Assembly (NCBI GenBank): GCA_024364735.1
Contig: JAGFNQ010005383.1
Coordinates: 62,001-126,000 of the forward strand
Direction: 5' to 3'
Origin: Boesenbergia rotunda
Lineage: Eukaryota > Streptophyta > Magnoliopsida > Zingiberales > Zingiberaceae
Length of the DNA stretch: 64,000 bases
The number at the start of each line of letters is the position of its first letter. The first letter of the stretch is position 1. Below are positions 31,235-42,392 of this stretch, one piece after another. A program made the translations under genes and the position numbers. A model generated the notes under the pieces. It saw only the letters and a list, made by a program, of their open reading frames with translations, had not been told where the DNA came from and searched no databases.

Positions 31235-33927
31235 TGATAAGTGTCATTTTGTTGATCATTTTATATGTTTAAATCTGTGTTTGACCCATATTTTACTTGT
31301 GTAATTGTGGATTTACCCTAGGTTCTAGGATTTATATTCTTTTTTGGACTTTATTGCAAATTTTGATATTTTCGAGTTGTTTTGTCACTAAATTTTAGAT
31401 CTACTTTTATAGGCTTCAAATGATCAGGGACCTAGGTAATGATGGGTCAAGGTTGAGTTAAAAGTGGACCAGATCAAAGGAATCAAGCGTCAATTCATTT
31501 GGACCGTCCGATGTAAAGATGGTTAGATCTAGACTATTTGAGGACTTCTGATCAATCCGAGCTGGGATTAAGGCTAATCAAGTGATCAGATCAAGATCTG
31601 AAAGTTTCAGCTAAATCAGAGACCATCTAGCCATTGGATCATGATCGGAGTGCTCTAGGCCATCCATATAAAGATCAAGGTGATCTGGATCATCCGTTGG
31701 AGATCTGGCAGATCCGAGCTACCACGAGGATGATCCTGACCTCTGATCAAGATCTGGAAATTTTGAGTCAAATCGGACGAAGATCCACCGTTGGATTAAG
31801 CTGAATCAATCTCAGCCGTCCACTGTTTAACCATTTAAACTGTTTTCAGCCCTGTTCTCAGATCGGTCGCGACCTCACATTTCTTCAGCTCATTCTTCTT
31901 CATTTCTTCATGGTTTTCTTTCAAATTTCTTCCATCAGAGGCGTGGCCAACTCGATCAGCACCTCGAATCAAGATTTGGATCATTGGGAGAGAGTTTCAT
32001 GGCGATTTTAGCTCGGAATTGCGCCGGATGCAGAGTTTCTTGAGGGTTTCGGCAGTTTTGCGATTTGAGCTCTTGGATCTCAACCGCGTCCATTTCCTTC
32101 CATCTGAGTCATCTGTAGGGGTCCTAGGATGAGCTCAGATGATTTCCAAATCATCATCTCAACATTCCACACCGAGATCTAAGAGTTTGAAGTGGAATTT
32201 TCCAACTGTGAGCAGTTTCAAGCAGATCTGAAATTGGAGCTTATTTTTCATTGATTTGCGAGTTTAAGGGGTTCTTGGCTTGCCCTTGCGTGATGAACAA
32301 GGTGGTCTTGAATCAAGGAATGATCGAGGCTTAGTTTTAATCTAATTTTTCTGTTTTCATAGCTGTAATTTCAGTTTCTGCAAAGTTGTTCTTGTTCTGT
32401 TTTGTATCAGCTATTCCATTTTCGTTTCTGAATTTTTCCAGCTGCAATTAGGTTCTATATTGCAAGTATGATTAGTTAGTGAACTTGTTCAGCGATCCAT
32501 TGTATTCAATTTCAATGAATTCTTAGTTTTCCGCTTGCGATTCAATCCTATTATCAGTGTATCACCCTGTTTTCTGCACATTCCAACTTAGACTGAATTT
32601 TTCAGTTTATTTCAGTTTCAATTCGGGTCTAGTTTAATTCCAGCAATTGAGAACAACATTAGTTTGATATTGAATTGATTTGAGTTTGTGTAGAAAGTAG
32701 TTTTACTTCTGCATTTACAGTCAGATTGTTTTGTATCAATTTTATTCCAGCAATGTGATTTCTGTAAACTCACTTTCCATATTTGCTACTGAGTTAAATT
32801 TCTGCACTTTTCAGTTCTTGTTTCTGAGAATGTATCAAGGGAGCTTATTTAGTGATTAATAGTTTTCAAATTCAGCTTACTTTTGATTTCGGAATTTGCA
32901 TATCAGTTCTACAACTGAGTTTCAGCTATTTCTACAATTCTGCTCAATCATGTCTTGAACTTAAATTCTCTTCATTGTGAATCAGTTTTATTTCAATAAA
33001 TTTCAGCTGATAGTTTTGCATTTGTGTCAAGTAAACATCAGTATTGCTTAAGTTCTCTGAATTTAGAGGAGTGAACTCAAAATCAGCTGGTAATTGTTGT
33101 TTCCGAATTCAAACTGTTGTTGCCCCTCTACACTGCTTCTCTATTTCTGAATTCATGTTTCAAATGAGTTGTTTCTGAATTAGTCAGCTCTATCCTTGTA
33201 GTTTCCAGTTTATAGCTTTTGTAGCTAGTTTCGACCAATTAGTCTCACTTGCCTTGTTGGTTTGATTCATGAGTTTGTTTGTTTCTTCACTAGATCATTA
33301 TTTCCATTTCTGAATTTCTGTCTTTATGCTCTGAATTCCTGTTTTTAATGTCTGCATTCCTCCATTTGTTCATGCATAACTTTCAATAATGTCTTGTCTT
33401 TCAAGTAGCAGTGATCAGTTTTAATGCAGAGTTGTAAGTCTCGGTTTTGGCACTTAGTATCATCTTGGCACATCATATTCTTTTATTCCTTGTAGATCAA
33501 GTGTTTGTGTTAACCCTGCTTCTAAAATTCGTTTAAGCATTTGTTTAAACATTAGACAACAGCCTTGTTTCTAAAATTTAGTAAAGTTGCATTTGCCAAT
33601 TAAGTTTTCTATTAATTGATGTCATTAGCTGCCATTACCATGGTAAGTTTCTTTAGTTAATTTTACTCTCTTTGCATTGAGTTTTCATTTCTCATTACAA
33701 AAACCAAACCCATTTCTTATTTGAAATCCAAAAAAATATTAACGACACATAAACTCGAGCACAAATCGAACAACTTGAACTAGCCCTTGGAAAAATACGA
33801 CCTGTGACCCCTTACTACGTTTTTATTCTTTGATTGCAAAAAGGGTTTCCAGCACATTTATAAATTCTAAATTCTGATGGATCCACACATTTCGTGACAA
33901 CTTTTATTAGCTAAATTGGGTCCATCA
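31235..33927 (+). repeat. N 3' LTR, 2693 bp
   Basis: Near-identical copy of 23744-26435, followed by the target duplication atact at 33928-33932 and then by the continuation of the element B protease. Confidence 0.95.
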
Positions 33928-33932
33928 ATACT

Positions 33933-35124
33933 GGATGCGCGTCTCACATTTGTACTAATGTGCAGGGTCTTCAAAGAGCTAGATCATTGACAAAGGGCGA
34001 AGTGGACCTACGAGTAGGCAATGGAGCAAGAGTTGCTGCCATAGATGTAGGAACTTATTCCTTGTCTTTGCCCACTGGGCTTATCTTAGAACTAGAGGAG
34101 TGCTTTTATGTACCTGCATTGACTAAGAACATAATTTCAGTAACTTGTTTGGACAAGAAAGGCTTTTCATTTATCATAGAGGATAAATATTGTTCTATAA
34201 TGTTAAATGACATGTTCTATTGTAATGCACTACTTATGAATGACCTCTATGTTCTAGACCTTGAGAACCCAATCTATAACATAAATACCAAACGGTTTAA
34301 ACCCAATGATACGAACCAAACATATCTCTGGTATTGTCGCTTAGGACATATAAATGAGAGTCATATATGCCAGCTCTATAAGAATGGATTACTGGATTCA
34401 TTTGATTTTGAATCATATGAGACATGTGAATCTTGTCTTCTAGGCAAGATGACCAAGACTACATTTAGTGGACACGGCGAAAGAGCGACAGACTTGTTAG
34501 GACTCATACATATTGATGTATGTGGACCTTTCAATGTCTCAGCTAGAGGAGGCTATCAGTACTTCATCACTTTCACTGATGATATCAGTAGATACGGCTA
34601 TGTGTATCTCATGAAACACAAGTCGAAATCCTTTGAAAAGTTCAAAGAATTCAAGAGTGAAGTACAAAACCAACTTGGCAAGAGTAATAAGATGCTTCGA
34701 TCAGATCGAGGTGGTGAATACCTTAGCCAAGAGTTTCGTGACCATCTAGCAGAGTGTGGGATCATATCCCAACCCACTCCACCTGAAACACCACAATGGA
34801 ATGGTGTATCCGAGCGGAGAAATCGTACTCTATTAGATATGGTACGATGGATGATGAGTCAGACAAATCTTCCTACTTCCTTCTGGGGATTTGCTCTAGA
34901 GACGGCTCTTTGCACACATAACCGAACTCCATCAAACGTCGTCACAAAGACACCATATACGATATGGACTGGGAAGAGTCCCACGATGACTTTTATGAAT
35001 ATTTGGGTTTGTGAGGCTTACGTTCGATGTCAAGTCTCAGATAAACTAGGATCCAAATCTAATAAGTGCTATTTTGTAGGATATCCTAAGGAAACGAAGG
35101 GATATTACTTTTATAATCCCACAC
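33933..35124 (+). pseudogene. pol: B pol, first part: protease remainder and integrase
   Basis: The B frame resumes here without a shift (GCASHICTNVQGLQ of the protease). A GAG-pre-integrase zinc-binding segment follows (WYCRLGHINESHI, CESCLLGKM), then a full integrase core with the three acidic positions in IHIDVCGPF, TDDISRYGY and NGVSERRNRTL, and the integrase tail (KSNKCYFVGYPKETKGYYFY). This stretch has no stop, and the integrase looks intact. Element T interrupts it after 35124; the frame continues at 40493. Confidence 0.92.
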
Positions 35125-37244
35125 TGTAACGCCCACCCCTCCTATCCTTATAAAAAGGAAAAGGCGGCGCTACGTGAACATACATACATATATATATATA
35201 CCTTAACGCAATGGAACATTTTAAAACATGTAAACACATCTTAAAACATGGGAGCATTAACATAGGTTTTAGAGTTTACACATGGAATTTAAAGGTATGA
35301 ATTGAACTACATAGGTATCAAACTCTAACACCCTCGACCATGTTCCATATATCATATTGAGTCATTAAACAAGCAAGCTCTAAACATGAATTCCATGACA
35401 AGTGCTAATTGTAGAAATATCATATTTTAGGAATGAACACAAAACATAGTATAGCATGTTGTACTATACGAACAAACATAAAATGTAGTATGGCATATTA
35501 GTATGATAATCTAACATCAACAAGTGTAACAATGCGGAAACATAAGACATGGACAAATTCTTGATTCATAAGCAAGCATAAGTAACAGGATCTCTTCCAC
35601 CATGCCACTGCCACACACATCTTTACCCTCCTTCTGCTCCCTTTAGTTTAGCATGTCATTACCCTTTTCTATAGTATAAGGAAAACACTAAACTATAAGC
35701 ACATAGCCTTAGTAAGATCCTTTCCTACTCACAAAAACCATGCATCATGAATTGGACATAGATAAAGTTAAACAACAACCTTTGGAAAGAAGATTCATAT
35801 CACAAGAGTACTTCCACTTCAAGTATGGTAATTCATGTAGGCACATAATATGAGATAAATGGCTTTATGCATGAGTGATGATTCTTTGAAAACATATATG
35901 TATAGGTACGTGAACATAACTCTCAACATAAGGGCCCGACATTGTACCACATTCATAATTTTTTTATTGTAACGACCCGGCCCATTTGGCGGTCCATTCG
36001 GTGACCCCTTATTTTTCTGTGAGTTGTCGACCGTCAACCGTCGACTGTGCCGTTACTCACTAGGACTCCTTCGGCCTAGGGGCAACGTAGGAGCCCATCC
36101 CAAGGACCTTTTTAGGGTCCGGTACAAGCCCATACAAAAGTAAAATAGCTTATCATATTTCCTTTCTTTTCATAAAGAATGCTCTTAGCATATCTTAGGC
36201 ATTCCATCATTCATAAGTTATGCATAACATAGGTATGCCCTAAAGGGCATAAACATAATCATGATACATGAAGCATAACATAAAGCATACATGAATAAGG
36301 CTTATCATAATCATAAAGTAACATAGAAGCATGCCAACATTATTATGTCATTTGATGAATCATGGAAATATGTTCTTGATATCTTAAGTCAATAAGAAGC
36401 ATACTTTGGGTTTTTAGCCCCCTCCTAAGCCTAAAACTAGGACATGGCGAAACCTTCAAGCAACCATATGTGACATAAAAATCATATAACCTTCATATAA
36501 CACATATCATATCATAGGAAATCATTAGCAAGCATAGTTGGGGGTTTAACTTGATCCTAATCATAGTTTTAGGGCTTGGCCAAAACTTTCAAGGGGCCTA
36601 CTCTATGATTTAAGCAACATAAGACCCAAAGCAATTATACTACAGGTGAGGGGAGACTTACCTCTTTTGCTTGGTTACCACAAATCTATATACCCTTAAA
36701 TTGAGAGCGATGAAGACCTCCTTGCTCTTAGGATCTCCTTTGTTCTTCTCGCCTTATAACGGGTCTTAAGTCTTCAAGAGATCTCCCTTATGAAGCTTTC
36801 TAGGGGAGAGACCCTAGATGAGATTTTTGGAAATGAGAGAGGGAGATGGAATTTCGGTGGGGATGGAAGAAGGAGGAAGAAGAGAATTTATAATGCCTTT
36901 TGTCTCTTCACAAGTGCCTCTTCACCTTCTTCACATAGTGTCTCTTCACATTCTCTACCCTTAACCACAATTTTCCTCTCCTCAGTAACAGCACACCCCT
37001 GCTGGGCTATGGGTTATCCCATGATTCATAAGGCTTTGCTACCACCTATGGTCCAAGGTTCAAACCTTGGCAATTACTATTTTTTTTGGATTCTTTCCCC
37101 TTTTATTTATTTATTTATTTTCTAAAAACCGACATAAAGCCCATTAGGAATTATACTAGACTTCCACCTACAATCCATTAAGAATTGTACTAATATTCAT
37201 ATTAGTGTTCATGTAAAAATTGAGAGGATTTTACGGGCGTTACA
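35125..37244 (-). repeat. T LTR (3' LTR in element orientation)
   Basis: Ends TGTAACGCCC/GGGCGTTACA. Matches 38364-40487 at about 95-96% by eye. It contains a second terminus-like phrase (tgtaacgacccggccca, near 35969) and a GTCGACCGTC-type short repeat (near 36027-36048). The frame at 36790-37125 is an LTR artefact. Confidence 0.93.
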
Positions 37245-37256
37245 ATCCCCCATACC
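37245..37256 (-). other. T polypurine tract
   Basis: Minus-strand ggtatgggggat directly adjoining the LTR. Confidence 0.8.
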
Positions 37257-37279
37257 TTATAAAAAGTTCATCCTCGAAC

Positions 37280-37462
37280 TTAGAATAGTTCTGGGTACTT
37301 TTGTTTCATATCGTCATCGCGTTCCCAGGTGGTCTCTTCAAACCGTTGACTTCGCCGTAGGACCTTTACTAAGGGCACCTCCTTGTTCCTTAGCCTTTTG
37401 ACTTCTCGATCTATTATCTGGATAGGTCGACTTTCATAACTTAGGTCCTCTTGAACTTGCAC
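37280..37462 (-). pseudogene. pol: T pol 3' end: chromodomain-like tail
   Basis: 60 residues (QVQEDLSYESRPIQIIDREV and KVLRRSQRFEETTWERDDDM), the typical C-terminus of chromovirus integrase where a chromodomain-like fold guides insertion to chromatin. It ends 23 bp before the polypurine tract. It is joined at about 37462 to a truncated gag in another frame, so everything between gag and this tail has been deleted. Confidence 0.85.
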
Positions 37463-38178
37463 TGTCTGCGGCTTTTATTAACCCCTCCGGCCACATTCAG
37501 AGCTATTTCAGGCCGCAACATCTTTAGCATGAGTCTAACTTTTTCTTTTTCAGTACTGACTAGCTCGAGGCATAGGCGAGCTAGTCTGTTAAATCTTTTC
37601 ACTGCCTCATTGACTGATAGATCACCTTGTCGAAATTCAGTGAACTCATTGAAATGTTTATTTGTGATTCGCATATGGAAGAACTCCTCGAAAAATTTCG
37701 ATTCAAAGTTCGTCCATTTCATTTGGTTCACTTGTCTTTTGGCCTTGACCCTTTCCCACCATATTCTGGCATCTCCAGAAAGGCAGAATGATGCACACTT
37801 AATCTTTTCATGTTCAGGCCAGTCTAGTAGCTCCACTATACTTTCCACCGTCTTGAACCAGGCTTGGGCATCCCACGGTTCACAACCACTTGAGAAATTC
37901 TCTAGCTTCAGCCTCTGCCACTGAATTAGATAAGCTTCTTGTCGTACTACAGTGGCAGGGCCTACCGGTGGTGTTGGTGTAACCGTAGGTGTGACCGGTA
38001 TCACAGTCTAGTTCACTCGTGGAGTGGTAGGGTTTCCTTGCTGATTCATTAAGGTGTTAATGGTCTGCTGCTGCTCAGTAACCTGACGCTGGAGTTCAGT
38101 CACTAGATGCATCAGGTCAGCCAGTGGTACGGTCTCACTGGTTCTGTTACTACCTCTTCTAGCCATGCTTTTCTTCAT
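37441..38178 (-). pseudogene. gag: T gag (Retrotrans_gag), truncated
   Basis: The start codon is at 38178 or, for MARRGS, at 38166. The N-terminus has a Gln-rich coiled-coil segment (TELQRQVTEQQQTINTL), then one in-frame TAG at 38008-38010. The capsid domain follows, with LENFSSGCEPWDAQAWFKTV, CASFCLSGDARIWWERVKAK and FFEEFFHMRITNKHFNEF, which is diagnostic of Ty3/Gypsy gag. The zinc knuckle is missing: the frame runs out at the deletion junction near 37462. Confidence 0.9.
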
Positions 38179-38348
38179 AAAACGACAAGTAAGGCTAGTA
38201 TATGATTATTGTCATTCCTTCTTACATTCACGCATATTCAATCTAGAAGCATTCTTTATCATAAAAAAAAGTAAGGTATGCATAGAGTTTCTTACTTGGA
38301 AGCGGCAGGAGGAAGGCTTGATGTGTGTGTAGTGGAAGAGCAAACATT

Positions 38349-38360
38349 GCTCTGATACCA
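38349..38360 (-). other. T primer-binding site (tRNA-iMet)
   Basis: Minus-strand tggtatcagagc, three bases from the right-hand LTR. Confidence 0.9.
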
Positions 38361-38363
38361 ACC

Positions 38364-40487
38364 TGTAACGCCAGCCCCTCCTGTCCTTATAAAAAGAAAA
38401 GGCGGCGCTACGCGAACGTACATACATATATATATATATATACCTTAACGCAATGAAACATTTTAAAACATGTAAACACATCTTAAAACATGAGAGCATT
38501 AACATAGGTTTTAGAGTTTACACATGGAATTTAAAGGTATCAATCGAACTACATAGGCATCAAACTCTAACACCCTAGACCATATTCCATAAATCATATT
38601 GAGTCTTTAAACAAGCAAGCTCTAAACATGAATTCCATGACAAGTGCTAATTGTAGAAATATCGTATTTTAGGAATGAACACAAAACATAGCATAACATG
38701 TTGTACTATACGAACAAACATAAAATGTAGTATGGCATATTAGTATGATAATCTAACATCAACAAGTGTAACAATGCAGAAACTTAAGACATGGTCAAAT
38801 TCTTAATTCATAAGCAAGCATAAGTAACAGGATCTCTTCCACCATGCCACTGCCACACACATTTTTGCCCTCCTTCTGCTCCCTTTAGTTTAGCATGCCC
38901 TTACCCTTTTCTGCAGTATAAGGAAAACACTAAACTATAAGCACATAGGCTTAGTAAGATCCTTTCCTACTCACAAAAACCATACGTCATGAATGGGACA
39001 TAGATAAATTAAACAACAACCTTTGGAAAGAAGATTCATATCACAAGAGTACTTCCACTTCAAGTATGGTAATTCATGTAGGCACATAATATGAGATAAA
39101 TGTCTTTGTGCAAGAGGGATGTTTCTTTGAAAACATATATGTATAGGTACTTGAACATAACTCTCAACATAAGGGCCTGGCATTGTACCACATTCATAAT
39201 TTTTTTATTGTAACGACCCGGCCCATTTGGCGGCCCATTTAGCGACCCCTTATTTTTCTGTGGGTCGTCGACCGTCGACCGTCGACTGTGCCGTTACTCA
39301 CTAGGAATCCTTCGTCCTAGGGGCAACGTAGGAGCCCATCCCAAGGACCTTTTTAGGGTCCGGTACAAGCCCATACCAAAGTAAAATAGCTTATCATATT
39401 TCCTTTCTTTTCATAAAGAATGCTCTTAGCATATCTTAGGCATTCCATCATTCATAAGTCATGCATAACATAGGTATGCCCTAAAGGGCCTAAACATAAT
39501 CATGATACATGAAGCATAACATAAAACATTCATGAATAAGGCTTAACATAATCATAAAGTAACATAGAAGCATGCCAACATTATTATGTCATTTGATGAA
39601 TCATGGAAATATGTTCTTGATCTCTTAAGTCAATAGGAAGCATACTTTGGGTTTTTAGCCTCCTCCTAAGCCTAAAACTAGGACTTGGCCGAAACCTTCA
39701 AGCAACCATATGTGACATAAAAATCATATAACCTTCATATAACACATATCATATCATAGGAAATCATTAGCAAGCATAGTTAGGGGTTTAACTTGATCCT
39801 AATCATAGTTTTAGGGCTTGGGCGAAACCTTCAAGGGGCCTACTCTATGATTTTAGCAACATAACACCCAATGCAATTATACTACAGGTGAGGGGAGACT
39901 TACCTCTTTTGCTTAGTTACCACTAATCTATATACCCTTAAATTGAGAGCGATGAAGACCTCCTTGCTCTTAGGATCTCCTTTGTTCTTCTTGCCTTATA
40001 AGGGGTCTTATGTCTTCAAGAGATCTCCCTTGCGAAGCTTTCTAGGGGAGAGACCCTAGATGAGATTTTTGGAAATGGGAGAGGGAGATGAAATTTCGGT
40101 GGGGATGGAAGAAGGAGGAAGAAGAGAATTTATAATGCCTTTTGTCTCTTCACAAGTGCCTCTTCACCTTCTTCACATAGTGCCTCTTCACATTCCCTGC
40201 CCCTTAACCACAATTTTCCTCTCCTCTATAACAGCACGCCTCTGCTGGGGCTATTCGTTATCCCATGCATCATAAGGCTTTGCTACCACCTATGGTCCAA
40301 GGTTCAAACCTTGGCAATTACTATTTTTTTTTGTTCTTTCCCCTTTTATTTATTTATTTATTTTCTGAAAACCCACATAAAGCCCATTAAGAATTATACT
40401 AGAATTCCACCTACAATCCATTAAGAATTGTACTATTATTCATATTAGTATTCATGTAAAAATTTAGAGGATTTTATGGGCGTTACA
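38364..40487 (-). repeat. T LTR (5' LTR in element orientation)
   Basis: Partner of 35125-37244, with a slightly longer (at)n run near 38424-38440 and the same GTCGACC repeat near 39266-39288. Confidence 0.93.
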
Positions 40488-40492
40488 CACAC

Positions 40493-42372
40493 AAGGCAAA
40501 GTGTTTGTCGCTAGAAATAGTGTTTTTCTAGAAAAGGAGTTTATTTCTAGAAGAACTAGTGGGAGTAAAATCTATTTTGAAGAAGTTCAAGATGCAGATA
40601 GTACTGAGGCCTTAATGGACATTGAACAAGCACCACAAGATGTTGTGGATCATGAGATTGTTGCACAAGAAGTTGTGGAACAACAAGTTGTTCAAGTAGA
40701 CCAACCTCTTCACAGATCTGATAGGATACGTCGTCAGTATGAGAGATACTCATTTCTCTTGTCTGACCATGATGACGTTATGCTTATTGAGTTGAATGAG
40801 CCTACATCCTATCAGGAAGCTATGATGAGCCTAGGTTCTGAGAAATGGCTAGAGGCCATGAGATCCGAAATGAAATCCATGTACACTAACCAAGTATGGA
40901 CTTTGGTTGATCCACCTGAGGGGATTAAACCCATTGGGTGTAAGTGGGTTTTTAGAAGAAAGACTGACATGGATGGACGCATGCATACCTATAAAGGGCG
41001 ATTGGTAGCTAAAGGTTTCAAACAAATTCATGGTATCGACTATGATGAAACCTTTTCACTAGTGGCGATGCTTAAGTCTATTTGGATCATGCTTGCTATT
41101 GCAGCTTATCATGACTACGAGATCTGGCAGATGAATGTCAAAACTACATTCCTAAATGGGAATTTACTCGAGGATGTGTACATAACACAACCTGAGGGTT
41201 TTGTAGATCCAGAGCATGCTGGAAAGGTATGTAAATTGCAAAGGTCCATTTATGGGCTAAAGCAAGCTTCTCGAAGCTGGAATCTTCGATTCGATGATGC
41301 AATCAAAGCGTTTGGTTTCATCAAGAATGAAGATGAACCCTGTGTCTACAAGAGGGTTAGTGGGAGCATAGTTGTCTTCCTGATCTTATATGTAGATAAC
41401 ATACTCCTCATTGGGAATGATATTCCTTCACTACAGTCTGTGAAGACGTGGCTAGGGAATTGTTTCTCAATAAAAGACTTAGGTGAAGCAGCCTATATCC
41501 TAGGCATCAAGATCTATAGAGATAGATCTAAGAGATTGCTTGGCTTAAGTCAGAGTACATATATTGACAAGGTGCTTAATCATTTTTCCATGCAGAATTC
41601 CGAGAAGGGATTTCTGCCAATGTCACATGGTGTGAGTCTTTCGAAGACTCAAGGTCCCTCTTCTAAGGAGGAGAGAGACTGTATGGATCAGATCCCTTAT
41701 GCATCTGCTATAGGGTCTATCTTGTACGCCATGCTTTGTAATCGACCAGATGTCTCGTATGCTTTGAGCATGACGAGCAGGTACCAGTCAGATCCTGGTG
41801 AAAGTCACTGGACAGCTGTCAAGAATATTCTTAAGTACTTACGAAGGACGAAAGAATATTTCTTAATATTTGGAGGCGATGAGGAGCTAGCTGTAAAGGG
41901 TTACAGTGACGCAAGCTTCCAAACAGACAGGGATGATTTCAGATCGCAGTCAGGGTCTGTATTTTGCTTGAATGGTGCCGCTGTGAGCTAGAAGAGTTCG
42001 AAGCAGGACACAATCGCAGATTCTACAACAGAGGCCGAGTATATTGCTGCATCTGAGGCAGCAAAAGAGGTTGTTTGGATCCGAAAGTTTATCACAGAGC
42101 TTGGTGTGGTTCTTAGCACAGTAAACCCGATAGGCCTCTATTGTGACAACAATGGGGCTATTGCACAGGCTAAGGAACCTCGCTCTCATCAGCGGACCAA
42201 ACACATACTACGGCGCTTCCATCTCATTCGAGAGATCATCGATAGATGAGATGTGAGGATATGCAGAGTACCCACAGATGCTAACATCACGGATCCTTTG
42301 ACTGAGGCTTTGGCACATAGGAAGCATGATGGTCATACCAGGTCACTAGGTATTAGATATTACAGTGATTAG
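40493..42372 (+). pseudogene. pol: B pol, second part: reverse transcriptase and RNase H
   Basis: Resumes in frame after T. A Glu/Val/Gln-rich linker (VVEQQVVQVDQPLHRSDRIR) leads into the reverse transcriptase (CKWVFRRKTDMDG, GLKQASRSWN). Two catalytic Asp positions are lost: the family motif QMDVKT reads QMNVKT near 41133 and YVDD reads YVDN near 41396, both G-to-A. RNase H (KGYSDASFQTDRDDFRSQS, DSTTEAEYIAASEAAKEVVW) is cut by TAG at 41989-41991, and a TGA lies at 42247-42249. The natural stop is at 42370-42372. Only these stops plus one in gag break an otherwise continuous gag-pol frame. Confidence 0.92.
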
Positions 42373-42383
42373 TAGTAGTGCTA

Positions 42384-42392
42384 GTGGGAGAT
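42384..42392 (+). other. B polypurine tract
   Basis: gtgggagat directly before the 3' LTR at 42393. Confidence 0.85.

Larger units (their letters stand above)
23744..33927 (+). mobile_element. Element N: non-autonomous Athila-like LTR retrotransposon, young
   Basis: Two LTRs of 2692 and 2693 bp bound a 4.8-kb interior, flanked by exact duplications atact (23739-23743 and 33928-33932). The primer site matches the tRNA-Asp type used by Athila/Tat Gypsy elements, and a polypurine tract precedes the right LTR. By eye I count about 35 differences between the LTRs, near 98.7% identity, so this is the youngest datable insertion here. The interior has no gag of known type, protease, reverse transcriptase, RNase H or integrase. 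It instead carries three unusual open frames and a long A-rich region. It must rely on enzymes from another element. Confidence 0.93.
35125..40487 (-). mobile_element. Element T: Ty3/Gypsy deletion derivative, minus strand
   Basis: LTRs of 2120 bp (35125-37244) and 2124 bp (38364-40487) surround only 1.12 kb. Exact duplications cacac flank it (35120-35124 and 40488-40492). The termini are TGTAACGCCC and GGGCGTTACA, a 10-bp inverted pair. A tRNA-iMet primer site beside the right LTR and a polypurine tract beside the left LTR show minus orientation. The interior keeps most of gag and the very end of pol (chromodomain region). Protease, reverse transcriptase, RNase H and integrase are deleted, so it is non-autonomous. 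Confidence 0.92.

Noticed and set aside
36790..37125. 111-residue plus-strand frame in the T LTR
   Set aside because: Lies in an LTR, opposite to element orientation, and is truncated or shifted in the partner LTR at 40060.
35125..40487. Plus orientation for element T
   Set aside because: The symmetrical LTR termini allow it, but the tRNA primer site, polypurine tract and gag all point to the minus strand.
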